A DNA stretch of 64,000 bases from Castellaniella daejeonensis (GTDB taxonomy: Bacteria; Pseudomonadota; Gammaproteobacteria; Burkholderiales; Burkholderiaceae_B), in the NCBI RefSeq assembly GCF_039523555.1, contig NZ_BAAAFN010000011.1, forward strand, positions 248,001 through 312,000. Reading direction: 5' to 3'. A model generated the notes under the pieces. It saw nothing but the letters and a program-made list of their open reading frames with translations, was not told the DNA's origin and did not search any database. How positions within the stretch are numbered: position 1 is the stretch's first letter; the number at the start of each line of letters is the position of its first letter. This document shows positions 35,120 to 43,460 of the stretch, piece by piece. The translations under genes and the position numbers were made by a program.

Positions 35120-35881
35120 TCATCGGCTCCAGAACGGATCGCCGATGGCGCGGCCGATCTTGCGCGCCCGGTCGGCCAGGCCGCGAGCCAGGGCCTCGGC
35201 ATCCACGGGCGGGATTTGCCTGGAGGGAAAGCTCAGGCAGAACGCCATGGTTTCCTTGCCGAGCGGATCGGCCACCGCGCAGCTGACCGAACCCACACCG
35301 GGCAGGGCCTCGTCTTGCGCGACGGCCCAGCCATCGCGGCGGACTTGCTCCAGGCGATTGCGCAGGCTGGCCAGATCCCGCGGGGAACTGGGCGCGGCCC
35401 TGGCCACCAGCTGGTCGAAGTGGCTGGCGACGGTGTCGTCGTCCAGGCGCGCCAGCAATGCGCGCCCGGTCGAGGTGGCGATGGCGGCGGACTTGTGGCC
35501 GGGCCACGTCACCACCTGCAGCGGATGGCTGCCACGATGCACGCGCAGCACAACGACGCTTGCGCCGGGCTGGTCGAGCACGGAGATATATCCCGTATGG
35601 CCGCTTTCCCCCACCAGGTTCTCCAGTTCCTGTTCCATCCGCGCCAGCAGCGGGGTCGTCGCACGGACCTGATGCGCGACTTCGAGCAGCAGCAAGGCGG
35701 GCCGATACAGCAAGGAGTCGGCGCAGCGTTCCAGCATGCCGCATTCCAGCATCTGCCTGAGCAGGCGCGACGCCGAGCTTTTCGGCAAGGACAGGCCCTC
35801 GGCCACGTCGGTCACCGACAGATCGCGCTCGGCGCTGGCGAACAGACGGAACACATTGGCGGCGCTGATCAGGACGGTCAT
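35120..35881 (-). CDS. IclR family transcriptional regulator
   Basis: A 253-residue regulator. Residues about 5-65 form the winged HTH (LSVTDVAEGLSLPKSSASRLLRQML). Residues about 80-250 form the IclR effector domain (SPRDLASLRNRLEQVRRDGWAVAQDEALPGVGSVSCAVAD). I chose the ATG at 35881. Earlier in-frame starts at 35914 and 35962 exist; the first lies within a 19-bp palindrome that looks like its operator. It is the first gene ahead of the OPT operon on the same strand and very probably controls it in response to the imported substrate or its product. Confidence 0.85.
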   Translation of the reverse strand: MTVLISAANVFRLFASAERDLSVTDVAEGLSLPKSSASRLLRQMLECGMLERCADSLLYRPALLLLEVAHQVRATTPLLARMEQELENLVGESGHTGYISVLDQPGASVVVLRVHRGSHPLQVVTWPGHKSAAIATSTGRALLARLDDDTVASHFDQLVARAAPSSPRDLASLRNRLEQVRRDGWAVAQDEALPGVGSVSCAVADPLGKETMAFCLSFPSRQIPPVDAEALARGLADRARKIGRAIGDPFWSR

Positions 35882-35906
35882 GTCGATGGTGGTTTGATTT
35901 GAGTAG

Positions 35907-35943
35907 AGTTCCATATTTTGGAACTTAGTGCCATTTATTGGCA
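35907..35943. promoter_or_regulatory. Two adjacent palindromes: candidate IclR operators
   Basis: AGTTCC-ATATTTT-GGAACT (35907-35925) is a perfect inverted repeat of the GGAAC/GTTCC type typical for IclR proteins. A second perfect repeat, TGCCA-TTTAT-TGGCA, lies at 35929-35943. Both sit immediately upstream of the IclR gene. Confidence 0.65.
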
Positions 35944-36062
35944 ATGGATAGATTCTACCCAATGATGCGGTCAGTCTTGCCTAGGAATAACCCTGATGGA
36001 TGGCGCGCTGCTGCGGCGGTATCGGGCGGCATTCGCGCGCTCGCCCGAAACAAGCCTTTGAC

Positions 36063-36965
36063 CTAGCGACGCAGGGCCTCGCTCTTGATCAGGTCGTACA
36101 GCACGCGCGCTGTGGGCGACAGGTCATCATTCTTGCGATACAAAAGCCCCAGGGTGCGGGAGACTTCGGGCTCGATCAGGGCGATCCCCTTGTGCGTCGA
36201 CTGGTTTTCCGCCGACAAGGCAAGCTTGGGCACGGCAGCCACTCCCAGGCCGACTTCGACCAGCCCCAGCAGCGAAGACACGTGGGCCACCTCGAAAAAG
36301 CTGGTCGGCCGCTCTTTCAGGCTGGCCAGCACCGAATCCAGCAGAACCCGATTGCCGCTGTTCTTGCCCACCGTGATGAAGCGTTCACCGACCAATTCCC
36401 GCCACCGGATCTGGCGCCGCCTGGCGAATCGGTGGTTGGCGGGAACCGCCAGGACGAAGCGCTCGCTGAGAATGGGTTCGAAATGCAGGTCTGTTTCCTG
36501 GGTCCCGATGAAGTTCACGCCGAAATCGGCGCGGAAATTCAAGACGTCGTTCAACACCGTATTGGCGCCCTCGTCCAGGATCTGCACGCGGATCTTCGGG
36601 TAGAGCTGCGTGAAGGTCTTGATGACGCTGGGCAGGAAGTAATAGGCCACCGACGGCACGCAGGCCACCGTGACGACGCCGCGATAGTGGGCAGCCAAGT
36701 CTTCGATGCCCAGCACCCCTTGTTCCAGTTCGTCCAGCGCCCGGCGCGCCCTGTCCAGGAACGCGCGGCCGACGTTGGTCAGTTCGACACGCCGCGTGCT
36801 GCGATCAAACAATCTGGCGCTCAGCAGCATCTCCAGTTTTTCAATGCGGCGACTGAGCGCGGGTGGAGAAATGCTCAGGAAATCAGCAGCTTCTCGAAAC
36901 GACAGCTTGTCCGCCACCGCGACGAAAGCCTGCAGTTCCTGCAAGTCGAAATTGATGCGTGCCAT
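36063..36965 (-). CDS. LysR family transcriptional regulator
   Basis: A 300-residue regulator with an N-terminal HTH (SFREAADFLSISPPALSRRIEKLE) and a substrate-binding co-inducer domain (from about residue 90, VVTVACVPSVAYYFLP). The ATG at 36965 is normal for the family; a start 30 bases upstream is possible. It is divergent from the 4-oxalomesaconate tautomerase-like gene, with a 58-bp gap that must carry both promoters, so regulation of that gene and the ABC importer beyond is likely. Confidence 0.92.
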   Translation of the reverse strand: MARINFDLQELQAFVAVADKLSFREAADFLSISPPALSRRIEKLEMLLSARLFDRSTRRVELTNVGRAFLDRARRALDELEQGVLGIEDLAAHYRGVVTVACVPSVAYYFLPSVIKTFTQLYPKIRVQILDEGANTVLNDVLNFRADFGVNFIGTQETDLHFEPILSERFVLAVPANHRFARRRQIRWRELVGERFITVGKNSGNRVLLDSVLASLKERPTSFFEVAHVSSLLGLVEVGLGVAAVPKLALSAENQSTHKGIALIEPEVSRTLGLLYRKNDDLSPTARVLYDLIKSEALRR

Positions 36966-37023
36966 GCAACTATGATTTCTAAAATTGCAATCCACTGACT
37001 AGCGATTTCCACATAATACCCCC
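36966..37023. promoter_or_regulatory. Divergent promoter gap between LysR and PrpF-family genes
   Basis: A short A/T-rich gap between outward-facing genes. A -10-like CATAAT lies at 37012-37017 just before the plus-strand start codon, which would make that leader very short. The T-N11-A type LysR box is likely within 36970-36995 but is not unambiguous. Confidence 0.4.
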
Positions 37024-38124
37024 ATGGAAACGTCAATACCTTGTGTCGTGCTTCGCGGGGGAACCTCCAGGGGCCTGTATTTCCGGGCGGAAGACCTGCC
37101 CGCCGACCGCGCGCAGCGCGATCGCGCCCTGCTGCAGATCATGGGCTCGCCGCACGTGCTTCAGGTCAATGGCCTGGGGGGCGGCAATTCCCTGACCAGC
37201 AAGGTCGCCATCATTTCACGATCCTCTCGACCGGGCTGCGACGTGGATTACCTGTTCGCGCAGATCGGCATCGAACAGGCCATTGTCGACACCCGCCCAA
37301 ATTGCGGCAACCTGTTGTCCGGTGTCGGCCCTTACGCCATCGAAGAGGGGTTGGTGGCCGCCCAGGACGGCGTCACCCGGGTCCGCATCTACAACGTCAA
37401 CGCCAGGACCGTCGTCGAAGCAGAAGTCCTGACGCCCCGAGGCCGCCCGGCGTATGAAGGCGAAGCGCACATCGACGGCGTGCCCGGCACAGGTTCCCCG
37501 ATCATCCTGAACTTTCTGGACGTCCAGGGCGGCAGCACCGGAACCCTGTTTCCGACCGGCTCGCGCATCGATATGATCGACGGCCTCGCGGCCACCTGCA
37601 TCGACGTCGCCATCCCGGTCATGATTCTCGACGCCCGCGCCCTGGGGCTGTCCGGCAACGAGACGCCGGATATCCTGGATGCGAACAAAGACCTGATGGA
37701 CCGCATCGAGACCCTGCGGCTGGAAGCCGGACGGCGCATGGGGCTGGGGGACGTCACTCACAGCGTCGTGCCCAAACCCATCCTGGCCAGCCCGGCAGGT
37801 CCCCAGGCGATCCAGTCCCGCTATCTGACGCCGCATCGCTGCCACAAGGCCCATGCGGTGACAGGGGCGATCTCGCTGGCCAGCTGTTTCGCCATTCCGG
37901 GCACCGTCCCCTATGGCATGTGCGAAGACCACCAGGACGACAGCCGCGTCTGCGTCCTGCACCCCGCGGGCCATATCGACATTGCCCTGGACATCCGGCA
38001 GGAAGGCGAAGCCATCCGGATCGCGCGGGCCGGCGTCATCCGGACCGCGCGCAAAATCATGAAAGGCATGGTCTTCATTCATGACACCCACACGCTCGAT
38101 GCATACTTTCCCGAGCCGTGCTGA
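37024..38124 (+). CDS. PrpF family protein, probable 4-oxalomesaconate tautomerase (GalD-like)
   Basis: A 366-residue isomerase of the PrpF/diaminopimelate epimerase fold. Signature segments are VVLRGGTSRGLYF at the N-terminus, DTRPNCGNLLSGVG with Cys94 as candidate base, and a central VPGTGSPIILNFLD. GalD interconverts keto and enol forms of 4-oxalomesaconate in gallate breakdown; PrpF acts on methylaconitate. Length and the LRGGTSRG motif favour the GalD-type group. It is the first gene of a unit that continues into an ABC importer, suggesting that the imported acid feeds this isomerase. Confidence 0.82.
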   Translation: METSIPCVVLRGGTSRGLYFRAEDLPADRAQRDRALLQIMGSPHVLQVNGLGGGNSLTSKVAIISRSSRPGCDVDYLFAQIGIEQAIVDTRPNCGNLLSGVGPYAIEEGLVAAQDGVTRVRIYNVNARTVVEAEVLTPRGRPAYEGEAHIDGVPGTGSPIILNFLDVQGGSTGTLFPTGSRIDMIDGLAATCIDVAIPVMILDARALGLSGNETPDILDANKDLMDRIETLRLEAGRRMGLGDVTHSVVPKPILASPAGPQAIQSRYLTPHRCHKAHAVTGAISLASCFAIPGTVPYGMCEDHQDDSRVCVLHPAGHIDIALDIRQEGEAIRIARAGVIRTARKIMKGMVFIHDTHTLDAYFPEPC

Positions 38125-38158
38125 GCCCGGACGACATCCAATCAACAGGGAGACAAAC

Positions 38159-38266
38159 ATGAGACACACCTTCTTCGCAACGACGGCAGGCGTGCCGAAT
38201 CGCGCCGCCCCCGCATCACGAACCGACACAGGACTGCACCGAGGCCTGTTCGGCCACCACAGGTAA
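38159..38266 (+). CDS. Mini-ORF (35 aa) with strong ribosome site
   Basis: A 35-codon reading frame begins at an ATG with GGGAGACAAAC directly upstream and ends seven bases before the ABC ATPase gene. The start MRHTFFATTAG is basic then hydrophobic, like the first residues of a signal peptide, but no hydrophobic core follows and the remainder is Arg/His/Gly-rich. It could be a leader peptide for the ABC genes, a scar of a deleted binding-protein gene, or chance. Confidence 0.3.
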   Translation: MRHTFFATTAGVPNRAAPASRTDTGLHRGLFGHHR

Positions 38267-38273
38267 GGTCGCC

Positions 38274-39389
38274 ATGAAGATTGAAATTCAACAACTGAAG
38301 CTGCAATACGGGAAATTCACGGCTCTGCACGAATTCAACCTGCAGATCCAGGACGGGGAATCCATCGTCTTGCTGGGGCAATCAGGTTGCGGCAAGACCA
38401 GCGCCATGCGATGCGTCGCCGGCCTGGAACGCCCGACATCGGGCCGGATCATCATCGGCGAAAACACTGTTTTCGACGGTGCTGCAGGGATCAACACCCC
38501 GCCAAACAAGCGCAACGTGGGCATGGTGTTCCAGTCCTACGCCATCTGGCCGCACATGACGGTCTTTGAGAACGTCGCCTATTCCCTGGTCACCCGGAAA
38601 ATCTCCAAGGCGGACATCCGCAAGCAGGTCATGGCGGCGCTGACGACGGTCGGTTTGCAGGCCTTTGCGGAACGAGGCGCCAGCCTGCTGAGCGGCGGGC
38701 AGATGCAGCGGGTGGCCCTGGCGCGCAGCCTGGTCATGCAACCCGGCGCTTTGCTGCTCGATGAGCCCCTGTCCAATCTGGATGCCAGGCTGCGCGACCG
38801 CCTGCGCGTCGAGCTGCGCGAACTGCAGCTGCGACTGGGCCTGACCTGCATCTACGTGACGCATGACCAAAACGAAGCATTCGCCCTGGCGGACCGCATC
38901 GCCATCATGCAGGGCGGGCGGATCGTGCAAATCGACACGCCGCAAAACATCTACGCCAACCCGATCACATCACAGATCGCCGACTTCCTGGGCGTCTCCA
39001 ATGTCTTCCCCTGCGAGGTCAAGAAAATCAACGCGGATCACCACGTCGCGGAACTCTCCGACCACGCGCTGACCGTGCATTCCAGCCTCATCCCGCCCTC
39101 GACGACGGGCGCCACGAGCCTGTGCGTCCGGCCGGAGAGCTTTCGCATCCAGGCCGCCGATCCGCGGGCGCCAGCTCCGGGCGAAACCGCCAACCGCTGG
39201 CCTGGGAAAATCGTGGTCGCCAGTTTCCAGGGCGGATATGTCCAGTACGCCATCCAGTTGGATCAAGGCCCCGAGATCAGCGCCGCACAGCTAACCGCCG
39301 AAGGCCCTGTGCTGAACAGCGGGGACCGCGTCCACGTCAGCCTGGACCCATGCGCCGCGCAAATCCTGCCCTCGGAGCTCCCCGCATGA
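38274..39389 (+). CDS. ABC transporter ATP-binding protein (FbpC/PotA type)
   Basis: A 371-residue cytoplasmic ATPase. Walker A is GQSGCGKTS (about residue 35), the signature LSGGQMQRVALARSL (about 140), and Walker B ALLLDEPLSNLDAR (about 160), followed by the H-loop THDQNEA. A C-terminal TOBE-like regulatory domain (about 240-365) is present, as in the MalK/FbpC/PotA group. Its stop codon overlaps the permease start (ATGA). Confidence 0.92.
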   Translation: MKIEIQQLKLQYGKFTALHEFNLQIQDGESIVLLGQSGCGKTSAMRCVAGLERPTSGRIIIGENTVFDGAAGINTPPNKRNVGMVFQSYAIWPHMTVFENVAYSLVTRKISKADIRKQVMAALTTVGLQAFAERGASLLSGGQMQRVALARSLVMQPGALLLDEPLSNLDARLRDRLRVELRELQLRLGLTCIYVTHDQNEAFALADRIAIMQGGRIVQIDTPQNIYANPITSQIADFLGVSNVFPCEVKKINADHHVAELSDHALTVHSSLIPPSTTGATSLCVRPESFRIQAADPRAPAPGETANRWPGKIVVASFQGGYVQYAIQLDQGPEISAAQLTAEGPVLNSGDRVHVSLDPCAAQILPSELPA

Positions 39390-41134
39390 AAGCCGCCAAC
39401 CTGCTGCGTGGCTACTGGCGCGACCACGCCCCTGTCGCAGGGATCAGCGCCATCCTCTTCGTCCTGTGCCTGATCCCGGTGATCCTGGTTGTCTTCGCGT
39501 CGCTCTCGACCACGGTGCCCCGCCCCGGCGCCTCGACCCTGGGAAGCCTGACACTCGACAACTTCACCTCTCTGATGACGCCGAATGCGGCCAACGCCTT
39601 CGTGAATTCGCTGAGCGTCGGCCTGGGCGCCGCCATCATCGCGCTGCTGATCGGCGGCTCGCTGGCGTTCCTGTGCGCCCGTACCGATGCGCCCGGCAAA
39701 CGCTTCATCTTCTTCGTCGGCATCTCTCCCATGTTCATCCCCGCGCTGGTGGGGGCGCTGGCCTGGTCCTTCCTGGCATCGCCCTCCAGCGGCTTTCTGA
39801 ACGTGGCCCTGAGGAACCTGGGGCTGGATTTCGCCGTGAACATCTACAGCCTGGGCGGGCTGATCTTCGTCCTGGGCATCTATTACGCACCTTACGGCTT
39901 CCTGCTGATGCGCAGTTCCTTTGTACTGATGAGCGGCGACCTGGAAGAAGCCGCCGCCGTCCACGGCGCGTCATTCGGCCGGACCCTGAGGACCATCACG
40001 CTGCCGCTGGTGCTGCCCGCGCTGCTGGGCGCGGGCATCCTAGTGTTCGCGCTGGCCATGCAGAACTTTCCGGCGGCGCAGGTGGTCGGGATGCCGGGAC
40101 GCGTCGATACCCTGCCCACGTTCATCTATCGCCTGATGAGCACGACGCCGGCGCAGAGCAATCAGGCGGCGGCGGTCTCCGTCATCCTGACCATCGGCCT
40201 GCTGATCTTCACCGTGCTGCAGCAGCGGGTGGTCAGCCGGCGCAAGTTCACCACGGTCACCGGCAAGGGCGCTATTTCCCGCCAGGTGCCCCTGGGCGGC
40301 TTCAAGTGGCTGATCATGGGCTACGTCCTGGTCTATTTCCTGATCTCGATCGCACTGCCCATGCTCGCGCTGCTGGTGACCGCCATGCAGGAGTCTCCCT
40401 TCTTCAGCACGATCGCGCAGCTGATACAGCCCGGCGCACTGTCCCTGGGCAGGCTGTGGACCACGCTGCAGTCCTTGGATTTCCACGTCGGCCTGCGCAA
40501 CAGCATCATCGTGTCGGTACTGGCTGCGGGCTTTGGCACCCTGCTCAGCTTCCTGGCCTCCTATATCCGGCACCGCTCGATCTCCGGATGCCGCGGACTC
40601 ATCGACTTCATCGCCATGACACCCCTGGCCATTCCATCCATCGTCATGGGCATGGGCTTGCTGTGGACCTGGCTGCTCATCCCCATCCCGGTCTACGGCA
40701 CGGTGTGGGTGCTGGTGATCGCCTGCATCGCCGTATTCTTTCCCCAGGGCTACCAGGGCATTTCGGCGTCCATCCTGCAGATCGGCAACGACCTGGAGGA
40801 CAGCGCCGTGCTGCTGGGGGCCCGCCGCGCACGCGCCGTCCGGACCATTACGGTGCCCCTGATGAGCGTCGGCATCACATCGACCTTCCTGCTGTTCCTG
40901 ATGATGTCGATGCGGGAGTTGAGCGCCGTCATCTTCCTCTTCACGTCCGACACGCGCATCTTGTCGATCATGGTTTTTGAAAATTTCGAGAACGGCCAGA
41001 TCCAGGCCGCCGCCGCCGTCAGCGTGTATTACTGCGTTGTGATCGCCTGCATCGCCATCCTGGGGCAGGTGCTGGGCTCGATGGAGAAACGCCGTAACGC
41101 AAGCCAACACCAACCACACAGCCTGGCAAGCTGA
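39386..41134 (+). CDS. ABC transporter permease, fused FbpB type
   Basis: A 582-residue inner-membrane protein containing two permease units, each with about six helices. Each half has an EAA loop: ELEEAAAVHGAS-like DLEEAAAVHGASFGRTLRTITLP in the first half and DLEDSAVLLGARRARAVRTITVP in the second. The fusion of two permeases in one chain is normal for the FbpB ferric-iron family. It partners the preceding ATPase and the following binding protein. Confidence 0.9.
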   Translation: MKAANLLRGYWRDHAPVAGISAILFVLCLIPVILVVFASLSTTVPRPGASTLGSLTLDNFTSLMTPNAANAFVNSLSVGLGAAIIALLIGGSLAFLCARTDAPGKRFIFFVGISPMFIPALVGALAWSFLASPSSGFLNVALRNLGLDFAVNIYSLGGLIFVLGIYYAPYGFLLMRSSFVLMSGDLEEAAAVHGASFGRTLRTITLPLVLPALLGAGILVFALAMQNFPAAQVVGMPGRVDTLPTFIYRLMSTTPAQSNQAAAVSVILTIGLLIFTVLQQRVVSRRKFTTVTGKGAISRQVPLGGFKWLIMGYVLVYFLISIALPMLALLVTAMQESPFFSTIAQLIQPGALSLGRLWTTLQSLDFHVGLRNSIIVSVLAAGFGTLLSFLASYIRHRSISGCRGLIDFIAMTPLAIPSIVMGMGLLWTWLLIPIPVYGTVWVLVIACIAVFFPQGYQGISASILQIGNDLEDSAVLLGARRARAVRTITVPLMSVGITSTFLLFLMMSMRELSAVIFLFTSDTRILSIMVFENFENGQIQAAAAVSVYYCVVIACIAILGQVLGSMEKRRNASQHQPHSLAS

Positions 41135-41156
41135 ACCCTATCCAAGGAGACTCCGC

Positions 41157-42257
41157 ATGGCCCCCTTCACATCCGCCAAAAAACGCTTCGCCACGAAGGC
41201 GATCTCAGCCGCCCTGATCCTGTCCGCCTACGCCGTTATGGCGCACGGAGCGACACCCGCAGCGGGCGGCGCACTGGTCATCGAGGGCGAAACCATCGCC
41301 GACAGCGCCACGTACCAGCAGGCCAGGCAGGAAACCCTGCGCCTGTACACGGGGTACGTGCAATCCGCCGAGAAAATCCTGATCGACCGCTTCACGAAAG
41401 ACACCGGCATCAAGATCAGCATGATCCGCCTGACGCCCAACCAACTGGCCGAACGCGTACTGTCCGAGCAAGGCGCCGGCAAACTGGGGGCGGACGTTAT
41501 CCGCACCTCCGATTATCCAATCGCGCAAGCGATGCAAAGAGCTGGAGTCTGGCAAAAATACCTGCCCCCCATCATCGCCGACATCCCCGAACTCAGCCTG
41601 GACCAGGGCCTGTTCAACCTGACCTTCGACTCGGTCTACAGCATTGGCTACAACACTCAACTGGTCGACAAAGCGTCCGCGCCCACATCCTGGGCGGACA
41701 TGGTCAGCGGAAAATGGAAAAACAAGATCGGCATCGTACAAGGCGGATCTGGCGGCAGCACCGCGGCCCTGAACCGATTCATGCTGTCGAAGCTGGGCGA
41801 GGACTATTTCAAGAAATATGCAAGCCAGGATCCGGTGATCTATAACTCGCTCGGGCAGGAAGCCATCGCCCTGGCCAGGGGCGAGGTCGCGGTCGGCACC
41901 GTCAAGGTCAGCGACATCGGCGTGCTGGCCACCAAGGACAAGGCGCCGCTCATGTTCGTCGTCCCCACCGAAGGCGTGGCCGTCTACGATTACTACCTGG
42001 GCATGACCAGTTCCGCCAAGAACGTGGCCGCGGCGAAAGTCTTCATCAACTACAACCTGTCCAAGCGCGGCCAGGAAGTATTCTCGAAACTGGGCGAATA
42101 CCCCGCGCGTGCCGACGTGGCATCGCCCACCGTGCTGGGCGTGACCCTGCCGCCCATCAAATCCGCGCAATACTTCCGCATGAGCACCGAGGATTCCATG
42201 AAGTATTCCAAGGATGATCTGGCGAAATGGAACACGGATTTCAACTTCACGAAATGA
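41157..42257 (+). CDS. ABC transporter extracellular solute-binding protein (FbpA-like)
   Basis: A 366-residue periplasmic protein with a signal peptide (residues 1-32, cleaved after AHGA). The mature protein has the type 2 binding fold with LRLYTGYVQSAEKILIDRFTKDTGIKISMIRL. FbpA-like proteins bind ferric iron, phosphonates, thiamine or small carboxylates. The usual adjacent Tyr pair of iron-binding FbpA is not evident, so an organic ligand is likely, in line with the tautomerase in the same unit. AAGGAGA precedes the start. Confidence 0.87.
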   Translation: MAPFTSAKKRFATKAISAALILSAYAVMAHGATPAAGGALVIEGETIADSATYQQARQETLRLYTGYVQSAEKILIDRFTKDTGIKISMIRLTPNQLAERVLSEQGAGKLGADVIRTSDYPIAQAMQRAGVWQKYLPPIIADIPELSLDQGLFNLTFDSVYSIGYNTQLVDKASAPTSWADMVSGKWKNKIGIVQGGSGGSTAALNRFMLSKLGEDYFKKYASQDPVIYNSLGQEAIALARGEVAVGTVKVSDIGVLATKDKAPLMFVVPTEGVAVYDYYLGMTSSAKNVAAAKVFINYNLSKRGQEVFSKLGEYPARADVASPTVLGVTLPPIKSAQYFRMSTEDSMKYSKDDLAKWNTDFNFTK

Positions 42258-42349
42258 AAATGCACTGAAAGCCGCCAGTCCGTGATATTGACGGGCGATT
42301 CCTGAACTCGTCGCGTTTTGGTCTGAGCCATGAAATCTCCAGATCGTGC

Positions 42350-42670
42350 GTGGCCAAGATACAGATCCGAGTCCAGGCGGCGGCCTCCTACCGGCTCAAC
42401 GAGATCTACCGCTATACGAGGGATCATTGGGGACCGCAGCAGGCTGACCGCTATATCACTGGCTTGTTCGAGGCTTTTGACGGAATCGAGAGTCGACGGA
42501 CACTGTCACGCCCCATCCCCGCCGAATCCGACATCGACGGTCACTTCTTCCGCGACAAGCCGCACTTCGTCTATTGGCGCCGGCTGTCAAACAACGACAT
42601 CGGTATCGTGACGATACTTCACACCCGAATGCATCGGATTGACCGATTCAGAGAAGATTTTGGTCTGTAA
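42350..42670 (+). CDS. ParE/RelE-family toxin, orphan
   Basis: A 106-residue protein of the ParE/RelE fold: AASYRLNEIYRYTRDHWGPQQADRYI, then RPIPAESDIDGHFF, and the C-terminal IVTILHTRMHRIDRF. ParE poisons DNA gyrase. The frame has only a GTG start at 42350 with no clear ribosome site, and no antitoxin gene is found before or after it: the 92 bases upstream hold no reading frame of suitable size. It follows the ABC operon on the same strand. It may be a decayed toxin-antitoxin module. Confidence 0.7.
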   Translation: MAKIQIRVQAAASYRLNEIYRYTRDHWGPQQADRYITGLFEAFDGIESRRTLSRPIPAESDIDGHFFRDKPHFVYWRRLSNNDIGIVTILHTRMHRIDRFREDFGL

Positions 42671-42899
42671 CACCGTCGTGCCCAGGAAGGCCACCACCAG
42701 GCATTGATGCCCGGCATCGTCCAAACCGGAGGCGACAGTCGATTGGCTGACGTTCATGCATCCGACACCTTCGCCGGCGCGATTTAGACTCTCAGCGGGG
42801 CGCTCCCTGCAGGGCGATTGAACGGCCGCAGCGGAAACGGCCGCGGAGACCGGGCCCTGCCCCCTTCCCCGGATCGCCCAGCGGATTTCAAGGAAAATC
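42671..42899. other. Intergenic stretch without recognisable features
   Basis: A 229-bp gap between the ParE-like toxin and the glutamine amidotransferase. No reading frame with coding character, tRNA, hairpin with T-tract or clear promoter was found. Confidence 0.5.
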
Positions 42900-43460
42900 A
42901 TGAAGGTCCATTTCGTCGTGCATGAGTCGTTCGAGGCGCCTGGCGCCTACGAAACCTGGGTCAGGGAACGTGGATTCGAGGCCGGCCATTCCCGCGTCCA
43001 CGACCATGAACCGCTGCCGCGGTCCATCGACGACATCGATCTGCTGGTGGTGATGGGCGGCCCGCAATCGCCGTCCACCACCCGGGAGGAATGCCCGCAC
43101 TTTGACGCCGCCGCCGAATGCGCCCTGATCGCCCGATGCGTCGACGGCGGGAAGGCCGTCGTCGGGGTCTGCCTCGGGGCGCAACTGCTCGGCGAAGCGC
43201 TCGGCGCCCGGTGCGAGCACAGCCCGGAAAGGGAGATCGGCAAGTTCCCGATCATGCTGACACCCGAGGGAAAGGCGCCCGAAGTGATCGAACGGCTGAT
43301 CACCGCTCCCGGGCGCGAACCGGAGACATTCGCCGCGCGCCGGTTCGTGCAGCCGCCCGAGGTCCTGCGCGCCCATGACTACGGCGCCATGAACCAGAGG
43401 CTGTATGGCTTCCCCGACCGGTTCGTGGAGGCCTACGCCGACAGGCGCGGCCAGCGCTGA
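42900..43460 (+). CDS. Glutamine amidotransferase class I (YfeJ-like) with internal deletion
   Basis: A 186-residue protein. The first 130 residues match YfeJ-like amidotransferases closely (MKVHFVVHESFEAPGAYETW, MGGPQSPSTTREECPHFDA), including the nucleophile Cys91 in GVCLGAQLLGEALGA. The last 40 (RFVQPPEVLRAHDYGAMNQRLYGF) match the C-terminal end of the family. The part between, about 50 residues, which normally holds the catalytic His and Glu, is missing; residues 133-146 form an abrupt join. The frame is kept, so a protein is made, but glutaminase activity is unlikely. Confidence 0.78.
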   Translation: MKVHFVVHESFEAPGAYETWVRERGFEAGHSRVHDHEPLPRSIDDIDLLVVMGGPQSPSTTREECPHFDAAAECALIARCVDGGKAVVGVCLGAQLLGEALGARCEHSPEREIGKFPIMLTPEGKAPEVIERLITAPGREPETFAARRFVQPPEVLRAHDYGAMNQRLYGFPDRFVEAYADRRGQR

